DNA from: Flavobacteriaceae bacterium
GTDB taxonomy: Bacteria; Bacteroidota; Bacteroidia; Flavobacteriales; Flavobacteriaceae
Direction: 5' to 3'
Length of the DNA: 6,594 bases
Assembly (NCBI GenBank): GCA_023301205.1
Contig: JALZVC010000256.1
Coordinates: 1 to 6,594, forward strand
The notes under the pieces are model-generated. The model was not told the origin of the DNA. It worked only from the letters and a program-made list of their open reading frames with translations, and did no database searches. Numbering within the stretch: position 1 is the first letter of the stretch; each line of letters starts with the position of its first letter. A program made the translations under genes and the position numbers. This document shows, in pieces, positions 1 through 5,845 of the stretch.

Positions 1-183
1 TTTATGAAGCCTTATGACAACCCTTTTTCTTTTGAAAAAGCAGACATCTTTAATGAAGCGTCTGTAGTTATTCGGGAAGGAAAATACAAAGGAAATCCTT
101 TTAGAACCTATGCCGGGCCTAAGTATTTAGGTGGTGTTAGTGATCATTTTCCTGTTTACAGTGTTTTTAAGATTAATAGTTAG
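1..183 (+). CDS. Endonuclease/exonuclease/phosphatase family protein, C-terminal fragment (5' end outside window)
   Basis: Frame 1 is open from the first base to a TAG at 181-183 and gives the last 60 residues of a protein. The end reads NPFRTYAGPKYLGGVSDHFPVYSVFKIN. The SDHFPV block near the C terminus matches the last catalytic motif of the DNase I-like endonuclease/exonuclease/phosphatase fold, in which the His acts as the general base of phosphodiester or phosphomonoester hydrolysis. The preceding 'F.G..YLGG' block is common in the Bacteroidota members of this family. The substrate cannot be told from this fragment: it could be DNA, a phosphoinositide-like compound or another phosphate ester. 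The signal peptide and the N-terminal metal-binding residues, if present, lie upstream of the window. It is separated from the next gene by about 870 bp and is probably a different transcription unit. Confidence 0.8.
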   Translation, partial: FMKPYDNPFSFEKADIFNEASVVIREGKYKGNPFRTYAGPKYLGGVSDHFPVYSVFKINS

Positions 184-703
184 AAGTATCAAAAGTGGTC
201 TTTTAACGTTGTGCCATGTGCATTAATCGAAAACGGTTGTGCCTTGCTATTTATATTTAATAGCTATCAATAAAAATTCTTTTAAACTCGCTATTATTGT
301 GCTGTGATAACGAGTTCTATAATTTACCTTATGGTGTTGCTTCTATCTTTTATAATTATAGGGGCCATAATACATATACTTTACAAGATCAAGGAGGCGC
401 GCTTGCTTGGTAAAAATATCTCCAACAAAAATTTTGTCTATAGGTTTGGTTTCAAGACTCTTTCTTTTAAACTTACCTAGATAGTTGCTTTTCTTTTACT
501 TCGGAAACTTGATGTCTTTCAAATGACTTATAATTTGAGAGAAAAAGAGCAGATTTCAATAATTACAATTGTTAACTTAATTATTACAAAACCAATCTTT
601 TAGTTGAAAATGATGATTTTTTTGAAACAATTTGACTTTTTTTTTAAAATAAGTTCTGTAATCTCAAAAAATTCTATAAACCTTGCTTTTTTTAACAATT
701 CTT
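184..703. other. Long AT-rich intergenic region, no supported gene
   Basis: This stretch follows the stop of the endonuclease-family gene. It is very AT-rich, with T runs around 617-623 and 640-648, and all frames are broken by stops on both strands. I see no tRNA, rRNA or mobile-element ends. Two things stand out. One is a stem-loop at 285-316. The other is a 50-codon open stretch on the minus strand (495 down to 343) whose translation ends KYMYYGPYNYKR and which might be a gene remnant, but it has no suitable start and a stop just upstream. A weak promoter-like pair (TTG at 509-511, TATAATTTG at 529-537) also occurs, with one extra base in the -7 element. None is strong enough to call as a gene. 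Confidence 0.6.
285..316. terminator. Stem-loop downstream of the endonuclease-family gene, possible weak terminator
   Basis: AACTCGCTAT (285-294) pairs with ATAACGAGTT (307-316): nine of ten positions are complementary, with one C·A mismatch and a 12-base loop. It lies about 100 bp after the stop codon at 183. No T tract follows directly, only CTATAATTT, so it is not a classical intrinsic terminator. It could serve as a 3'-end stabilising hairpin or be chance in AT-rich DNA. Confidence 0.3.
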
Positions 704-736
704 TCACACTTTAACCTAATTATCTCACACTATAAC
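704..736 (+). repeat. Pair of 12-bp direct-repeat boxes, 21 bp apart, upstream of candidate promoter
   Basis: TCACACTTTAAC (704-715) and TCACACTATAAC (725-736) agree at 11 of 12 bases, and their starts are 21 bp apart, i.e. two helical turns. A shorter related TTTAACAATT lies at 691-700, and the second box runs on into the same CAATT. The boxes sit just upstream of the candidate -33 element at 753. Same-face direct repeats at this distance are typical of activator binding sites; LytTR-type regulators, common in Bacteroidota, bind 9-bp direct repeats with about this period. Assigning a particular regulator would be a guess. Confidence 0.4.
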
Positions 737-759
737 AATTTTGTTCTACTAATTGTTAT
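732..759. repeat. 9-bp perfect inverted repeat ATAACAATT / AATTGTTAT overlapping candidate -33 region
   Basis: ATAACAATT at 732-740 is the exact reverse complement of AATTGTTAT at 751-759, with a 10-bp spacer. The right arm covers the TTG proposed as the -33 element (753-755), and the left arm overlaps the second direct-repeat box. AATTGTTA also occurs at 567-574. The arrangement could be an operator for a dimeric regulator, but the arms are very AT-rich in an AT-rich context, so chance is a real alternative. Confidence 0.3.
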
Positions 760-784
760 TAGTCGATTTTTTTCAATATTTTAG
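753..784 (+). promoter_or_regulatory. Candidate Bacteroidota-type promoter for the adhesin operon
   Basis: The primary sigma factor of Bacteroidota recognises TTG near -33 and TAnnTTTG near -7. Here TTG (753-755) is followed after 21 bp by TATTTTAG (777-784), which matches the -7 consensus at five of its six fixed positions. A start near 790 would give a leader of about 260 nt before the ATG at 1053. The placement directly after the repeated boxes supports it, but the -7 element is imperfect and AT-rich DNA yields such matches often. Confidence 0.35.
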
Positions 785-1052
785 TGCCCTCAAAAGACTG
801 TGAACAGCAGTTTATAAGTAAAAAAAATATACGAATCAGTAGGGTAGTCAGACGGATGATGGTGAGGAGCTACCCACAAGAACATATTTCTATACCATAC
901 AATTGGCTAATGAAAATCCTTGATTTGGTGCCGTTGCTGCAGGTTAGGTTTATGTTAATAGAGAAGAATAAAAAAAGAATTATTAATTTAATGATTCAAG
1001 GAAGTCTTTTATAGTTTTAGGTAAATAAATGTTTAAATTAAATTTATAATAA
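785..1052 (+). other. Probable long 5' leader of the adhesin gene, with hairpin at 842-875
   Basis: If the promoter at 753-784 is right, this is a 5' untranslated leader. Positions about 838-880 are clearly richer in G and C than their surroundings and contain GGGTAG (842-847) facing CTACCC (870-875), a 6-bp perfect stem extendable by one T·G pair, with a loop of about 20 bases. A 76-codon frame with a GTG start (784-1014) runs through the region. I do not call it a gene: its GTG lies inside or at the edge of the proposed -7 element, the product is basic, has no recognisable domain, and resembles no family I know. The last 40 bp before the ATG are almost purely A and T, as is normal for translation start regions in this phylum. 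Confidence 0.35.
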
Positions 1053-4000
1053 ATGAAAAAAAATATATTATTCGGTTTTATTATTGCGCTGTTCGCTTTT
1101 CAAGCGCAAGCACAAGTGCCTGTAAATGATTTGTGTTTAGATGCAATCCCATTAATTTGTGGAGATGTAGTATTTGGAAACACAGAAATGTCAACAATTA
1201 CATCTTCTCCAGAAGATGGTTGCGGTACTACAAATGGAGCTCCAGGAAATTGGTATAGTTTTGCTGGTAATGGTGATATTGTAGATTTTTCGCTTTGCTC
1301 TGTTACTGATTACGATACTAAAATTAGAGTGTATTCTGGTAATTGTTTTGCGCTGACTTGTGTAGGTGGTAATGACGATTCTTGTGGTTTACAATCTGAG
1401 TTTACGTTCATGACAGATGCATCTACTAATTACCTTATATATGTTTTTGGTTTTGGAACTGCTGTAGGAGATTACGAACTAACTGTTACTTGCACATCAA
1501 TACCACTACCCCCACTTAATGATGAGTGTGACTTACAAGCGGTACCTGCTCTGGTAAATAGTGATGATCAATGTACATTATTAAATCCGGGTGCATTAGG
1601 TGGAGCAACAGCGTCTCCTCAGGTTAATGACTGTGTAGGAAATGCAGGGGATGATGTTTGGTTTTCTTTTGTTGCTACTTCAGAAATACATACGATAGAG
1701 CTATTGAATGTTGCGGGAGGTTTAACAAATCTTGTTCATGCAATTTATGAAGGTCCAGATTGTGATAACCTTACAGAAATAACCTGTAGTGATCCAGACG
1801 ATAGTTTTAATTTAGGTTTAATAATTGGGGAAACTTATTTTGTTCGAGTTTGGACATTTGGTAATGACCTTCTAAACTTAACAACTTTTGATCTTTGCAT
1901 TGCATCTTTTACGCCACCACCACCACCGGTGAATGATGAATGTTTAGGGGCACTTAATGTCGATGTTAACTTAGATGACTCTTGTGCGTTATTTACATCT
2001 GGACAATTATTAGGGGCGACAGAAACAACAGTTACGTCTACTTGCCCAGGATCTGGAGATGATGATGTTTGGTTTAGCTTTACGGCTACAAACACAGCGC
2101 ATCAAGTAAGCTTATTAAACATAGTAGGTGATGTAACTAATTTAGTTCATGGAGTGTATTCTGGGCCAGACTGCGACAACTTAACAGAACTATATTGTAG
2201 CAATCCTGACATTAGCCAGTCAAGTGACTTTATAATAGGAGAAATGTATTGGATTCGGGTCTTTAGTTTTTCTGCTATTCCTTTTCAGGATGTAGCCTTT
2301 GATGTGTGTGTTAATACGTTTGACACTATAGTAGTAAATAGTCCAAATGACACGGAAACATCTTTAAATGCAGAAGAACTTGTTGAAGATGTGTTTGTTG
2401 AGCAAGGTGGTTGCGGGAATGTAGATATAACATTTACCAATTTACAGGAGAATCCAAGTGGCGTTAACGATATTACAGAGCGTAGCTGGGGATACTTTAA
2501 AAGAGGAAGTACAGGATTCCCTTTAGAAGATGGTATTGTTTTATCATCTGGTTTTGCAGAATCTGCAGAAGGACCAAACAATGCAGCAGGAGTTTCTGAT
2601 GGTAATGGGGCATGGCAAGGAGATATAGATTTGGAAACGATCTTAAATAATCAGCTTGGCTCAACAGTAAATACTTTTAATGCTACAGTATTTGAATTCG
2701 AATTTACTTCAAATATCCCATTAGTTACTTTCGATTTTGTTTTTGCTTCTGAAGAATATGAAAATCAATTTGAGTGTACCGACATTTTTAGAGATGGCTT
2801 TGCATTTTTAGTAAGCGGGCCAGGTATACCAGATACGTCTGGAGCACCTTTTGGAGGGGTAAATATAGCCTCAGTACAAGGTTCAAATGATGTGCCTGTG
2901 AGTACCTTATCAATACACAGAGACACCTTTACTTGCGGTCCAGAAGTATTAGGGGTAGATTTTTTCCCAGATTTATATGTGAGTAATTCTGCTGATAATT
3001 TGAATGTGCAACCTACCCAATACGATGGTATAACCGCTATATTAACTACTGCTACTGTTCCTGTACAGTTAGGAGAAGTATATACCGTTAAGTTAGTGAT
3101 TGGAGATAGAGGTGATAGCGCTTTCGACTCTGCTGTATTTTTGGCAGGAGGAAGTTTCGATTTAGGACAAATAGATATAGGTGATGACCTTACTATAGCT
3201 AGTGGTAACGCGGGTTGTGAAGGAGAAGCAGTTTTGCTAGATACTGGCTTGAATGATGATGGAATATTTGTTTGGACCATGGACGGAACGGAATTATCAA
3301 CTGAAACGGGGAGTACATTAGCAGTTACGACATCTGGAGAATATTCTGTAACAGTAACGTTCCCTAACACAACGTGTACATTACAGGATACAATAATCGT
3401 TGAGTTCTTCTCAAGTCCAATAGTAGACTTAGGTGCAGATGTTACATTTTGTCCAGGAGATAATGCTGTGTTAATTGGGACACCAACAAACGCGACCGAC
3501 TTAACAAATATTTCGTATCAATGGTCTCGAGACATGGTAGAACTTCCTGGTGAAATAAACGCGATTATTAGTCCAGATCAAGACGGGACATATAGTGTAG
3601 TGGTAACTTCTGCAGGTGGTTGTACAGGTACAGACTCAGTAGAGGTTAACATAGTTACATTCACTGTTCTCTTAGAAAGTGATCAAGAATTCTGCGGGTT
3701 TGAACCATTTGAGATTGTTCCAGTCATTGATGGCGAAGACGCTACAAATGCGACATATGTTTGGAGTACTGGAGAGATAACACCTACTATTACTGTAGCT
3801 ACTAGTGATACTTATTCGGTAACGGTAACGATTATGGGTTGTGACGTAACATCTAACAATATTACTTTAACCTTTAGAGACATACCTGTAGTAGATTTAG
3901 GAGAAGATTTACCACTTTGCGGTGGAACAACTATTACGCTAGATGGTACCCCAGACAACGAGGCAGATCTAGATAATATAACTTACCAGTGGTTCCTAGA

Positions 4001-4871
4001 TGGTGTTGCGCTTGCAGGAGAAACAGATGCAATGCTTGATGCAGATCAAGGTGGGCTATATAGTGTTGTGGTAACCTCTGAAGGTGGATGTACAGGAACA
4101 GATGATATTCTACTTAATTTAGTTGACTTTACGGTTATTATTGGAGAAGATCAACAACTCTGCGGAATAGATTCGTTAACGCTTATACCAGATATTATAG
4201 GCGAAGACGCTACAAATGCGACATATGTTTGGAGTACTGGAGAGACAACACCAACCATCACCGTTACTGAAGATGGGGGCTATACTGTAGAAGTTACTTT
4301 TATGGGTTGTACCGTTGTTAGTAATCAGATCACCTTAAACTTTAGATCTTTACCAGAAATTGCTATTAATGGAGGTGAAGATATATTTACAAAATGTACT
4401 TTTGATACTGAAACACTTGTAGCGACAGCCACAAACCAAGACGGTTCACCTGTTACATTTAGATGGTTTTTAGATGGTGGATTACTAGAAGGAGAAACAG
4501 GATCTACATTAGACATCATAGATGGTGGGGTATACGAGGTAGAAGTTAGTAATGATGGATGTTTATCTAGCGATGATATCTTTGTTGACTTTTTTGCAAA
4601 CGAAAATTGTATCATTACACAAGGAATATCACCTAATGGTGATGGCTTTAACGATAATCTTGACCTAGAATTCCTTAATGAACGAATAGGTATAGAAAAG
4701 GTAAGTATTTTTAATAGATTTGGTACTGTTGTTTTTGAACTCGATAATTATGTAAATGAATGGTTCGGGCAAACAGATGATGGAGACGAACTTCCGGTAG
4801 GTAATTACTATTATGTGATCAACTTAGCTGACGGTGATGCAGAAACAGGCTTCATCTATTTAAATAAATAA
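1053..4871 (+). CDS. Secreted adhesin-like protein: PPC-like repeats, choice-of-anchor L domain, Ig-like repeats, T9SS type B sorting domain
   Basis: 1272 residues, probably a cell-surface adhesin exported through the type IX secretion system. The N terminus is a signal peptide with expected cleavage A20|Q21. Three beta domains of the pre-peptidase C-like type, each opening with a (V/L)ND.C motif, start at N25, N156 and N294. Each has a W(Y/F)SF strand and paired cysteines, and five prolines (288-292) link the second and third. Residues about 440-702 form a choice-of-anchor L domain, with the typical SWGYF (478 on) and FASEEY (564-569) motifs. Six Ig/PKD-like units follow (about 707-1186), each ending in a Y.V.V strand and mostly followed by a Gly-Cys. 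Residues 791-946 and 947-1102 are a two-domain tandem duplication. The C terminus (1187-1272) is the gliding-motility-associated (CHU_C, type B) sorting domain: ISPNGDGFND, IFNRFGTVVF, and W.G..DDG.ELPVGNYYYVI. The chain is acidic and Asn/Asp/Thr-rich, typical of surface adhesins. The ATG at 1053 is chosen because it directly starts the signal peptide. The next gene, a PorP/SprF protein 26 bp downstream, fits the known pairing of type B cargo with such partners. The ligand is unknown. Confidence 0.88.
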   Translation: MKKNILFGFIIALFAFQAQAQVPVNDLCLDAIPLICGDVVFGNTEMSTITSSPEDGCGTTNGAPGNWYSFAGNGDIVDFSLCSVTDYDTKIRVYSGNCFALTCVGGNDDSCGLQSEFTFMTDASTNYLIYVFGFGTAVGDYELTVTCTSIPLPPLNDECDLQAVPALVNSDDQCTLLNPGALGGATASPQVNDCVGNAGDDVWFSFVATSEIHTIELLNVAGGLTNLVHAIYEGPDCDNLTEITCSDPDDSFNLGLIIGETYFVRVWTFGNDLLNLTTFDLCIASFTPPPPPVNDECLGALNVDVNLDDSCALFTSGQLLGATETTVTSTCPGSGDDDVWFSFTATNTAHQVSLLNIVGDVTNLVHGVYSGPDCDNLTELYCSNPDISQSSDFIIGEMYWIRVFSFSAIPFQDVAFDVCVNTFDTIVVNSPNDTETSLNAEELVEDVFVEQGGCGNVDITFTNLQENPSGVNDITERSWGYFKRGSTGFPLEDGIVLSSGFAESAEGPNNAAGVSDGNGAWQGDIDLETILNNQLGSTVNTFNATVFEFEFTSNIPLVTFDFVFASEEYENQFECTDIFRDGFAFLVSGPGIPDTSGAPFGGVNIASVQGSNDVPVSTLSIHRDTFTCGPEVLGVDFFPDLYVSNSADNLNVQPTQYDGITAILTTATVPVQLGEVYTVKLVIGDRGDSAFDSAVFLAGGSFDLGQIDIGDDLTIASGNAGCEGEAVLLDTGLNDDGIFVWTMDGTELSTETGSTLAVTTSGEYSVTVTFPNTTCTLQDTIIVEFFSSPIVDLGADVTFCPGDNAVLIGTPTNATDLTNISYQWSRDMVELPGEINAIISPDQDGTYSVVVTSAGGCTGTDSVEVNIVTFTVLLESDQEFCGFEPFEIVPVIDGEDATNATYVWSTGEITPTITVATSDTYSVTVTIMGCDVTSNNITLTFRDIPVVDLGEDLPLCGGTTITLDGTPDNEADLDNITYQWFLDGVALAGETDAMLDADQGGLYSVVVTSEGGCTGTDDILLNLVDFTVIIGEDQQLCGIDSLTLIPDIIGEDATNATYVWSTGETTPTITVTEDGGYTVEVTFMGCTVVSNQITLNFRSLPEIAINGGEDIFTKCTFDTETLVATATNQDGSPVTFRWFLDGGLLEGETGSTLDIIDGGVYEVEVSNDGCLSSDDIFVDFFANENCIITQGISPNGDGFNDNLDLEFLNERIGIEKVSIFNRFGTVVFELDNYVNEWFGQTDDGDELPVGNYYYVINLADGDAETGFIYLNK
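3423..4358 (+). repeat. Tandem duplication of a 468-bp (156-residue, two Ig-like domains) unit inside the adhesin gene
   Basis: Copy 1 is 3423-3890 (residues 791-946) and copy 2 is 3891-4358 (residues 947-1102). Three anchors have an offset of exactly 468 bp: VDLG at 3423/3891, TATAGTGT at 3591/4059 and GGCGAAGACG at 3732/4200, so the register holds without net insertions or deletions. Each copy carries an A domain (with YQW and GGCTGTD) and a B domain (with GEDATNATYVWSTGE and MGC). Most of the unit has diverged at synonymous and other sites, but 3732-3777 and 4200-4245 are identical over 46 bp. Confidence 0.85.
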
Positions 4872-4897
4872 TTGACTAACATTAATAAGTAACTATA

Positions 4898-5812
4898 ATG
4901 AAAAAACGAACGCTATTAGTACTCCTAATTGTTGGCTTTTCTGCCCAATTGGCAACAGCACAGCAAGATCCGCAATACACGCAGTATATCTATAATATGA
5001 ATGTGATAAACCCTGCTTATGCTGGTAACAAAGAAGCATTGTCACTCACAGCACTTTATAGAAATCAATGGTCTGGATTTGATGGAGCCCCAGAAACAGC
5101 TACCTTTTCTGGACATTCGCCAGTAGGTAAGAATGTAGGTCTTGGGCTATCTGTAATTAGTGATGAATTGGGTCCCGTAAATGAGACAAATGCGTATGCA
5201 GACTTTTCATATACACTGCAACTAGGAACAAAAACAAAGTTAGCCTTAGGATTAAAAGCAGGAGCTACGTTTCTTGATATAGGTTTGACTGATCTTGATT
5301 TACAAGATGAAGGTGATCAACTGTTTTCAGAAAATGTAAATACAACGAAGCCTAATTTTGGTGCAGGTTTATTTCTATACACAGATAATTTCTTTTTTGG
5401 ACTTTCTGTTCCTAATTTTTTAACTACTACTCATCTTGACGAGAACGCATTGGATTTTGGTTCAGAAGAAAGGCACTATTTCGCTACCGCAGGATATGTA
5501 TTTCAAATAAATGATAATTTTAAATTAAAGCCATCTGCATTAGTAAAATCTGAGTTTAACTCACCAGTATCATTTGATGTGAATTTAAATGCATTGTTCT
5601 TTGATAAATTTGAAATAGGAGGATCTTATAGATTAGATGATTCATTTAGTGGTCTTGTTGGTTTTCAAGCAACACCTGTATTACGTATAGGTTATGCTTA
5701 TGACGCAGTAACTAGTGAAATTCGAGTGGTTGCGCCATCTTCGCATGAGGTAATCTTGACATATGATCTTATCTTTAACAAGAAGGCATTACGTTCACCT
5801 AGATACTTCTAA
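4898..5812 (+). CDS. PorP/SprF family type IX secretion system outer-membrane protein
   Basis: 304 residues, the usual length of this family. Signal peptide 1-21 with expected cleavage A21|Q22. The mature N terminus QQDPQYTQYIYNMNVINPAY and the following 'YRNQWSGFDGAPETATFSGHSP' block with GLGLSVISDELGP are the hallmark of the PorP/SprF family. The rest alternates short amphipathic beta strands (for example LALGLKAGATF, FGAGLFLY, FEIGGSYRL, VLRIGYAYD), consistent with an outer-membrane beta-barrel, and the chain ends SSHEVILTYDL then SPRYF with a terminal Phe. In Flavobacterium johnsoniae SprF is needed for secretion or surface display of SprB, and type B cargo proteins generally need a cognate neighbour of this family. 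By analogy this protein serves the adhesin encoded 26 bp upstream. The reading is strong at family level; the partnership is inferred from gene order. Start chosen at the ATG that begins the signal peptide; no Shine-Dalgarno is visible, as usual here. Since several paralogues normally exist per genome, no symbol is given. Confidence 0.92.
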   Translation: MKKRTLLVLLIVGFSAQLATAQQDPQYTQYIYNMNVINPAYAGNKEALSLTALYRNQWSGFDGAPETATFSGHSPVGKNVGLGLSVISDELGPVNETNAYADFSYTLQLGTKTKLALGLKAGATFLDIGLTDLDLQDEGDQLFSENVNTTKPNFGAGLFLYTDNFFFGLSVPNFLTTTHLDENALDFGSEERHYFATAGYVFQINDNFKLKPSALVKSEFNSPVSFDVNLNALFFDKFEIGGSYRLDDSFSGLVGFQATPVLRIGYAYDAVTSEIRVVAPSSHEVILTYDLIFNKKALRSPRYF

Positions 5813-5845
5813 AAAACCATTATTTTTAAAATAAATTCATCACAA

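Noticed and set aside
441..448. TAGGTTTG, an exact TAnnTTTG -7 match
   Set aside because: No TTG lies at a suitable distance upstream (the nearest at 407-409 is about 31 bp away), and no gene follows for 600 bp.
784..1014. 76-codon forward frame with a GTG start before the adhesin gene
   Set aside because: The GTG overlaps the candidate -7 element, the product has no signal, domain or recognisable family, and residue use is unlike the neighbours. It is more likely untranslated leader, though conservation was not tested.
2765..3370. 201-codon minus-strand frame inside the adhesin gene
   Set aside because: It lies antisense to a clearly coding region with choice-of-anchor L and Ig-like domains. 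Its Ser/Pro/Thr/Val-rich translation is the usual shadow of Thr/Asn/Gly-rich codons on the other strand. The same holds for the minus-strand frames at 1835-2095, 2285-2581 and 4325-4615.
3423..4358. Tandem repeat considered as a CRISPR array or mobile element
   Set aside because: The repeat is in frame, codes for Ig-like domains and has a 468-bp period with diverged copies. There are no spacers, terminal inverted repeats or transposase.
5820..5834. TTATTTT/AAAATAA palindrome between the PorP/SprF and OmpA-type genes, as a terminator
   Set aside because: It consists only of A and T, leaves almost no loop and has no following T tract. It is better read as the A/T-rich translation start region of the next gene.
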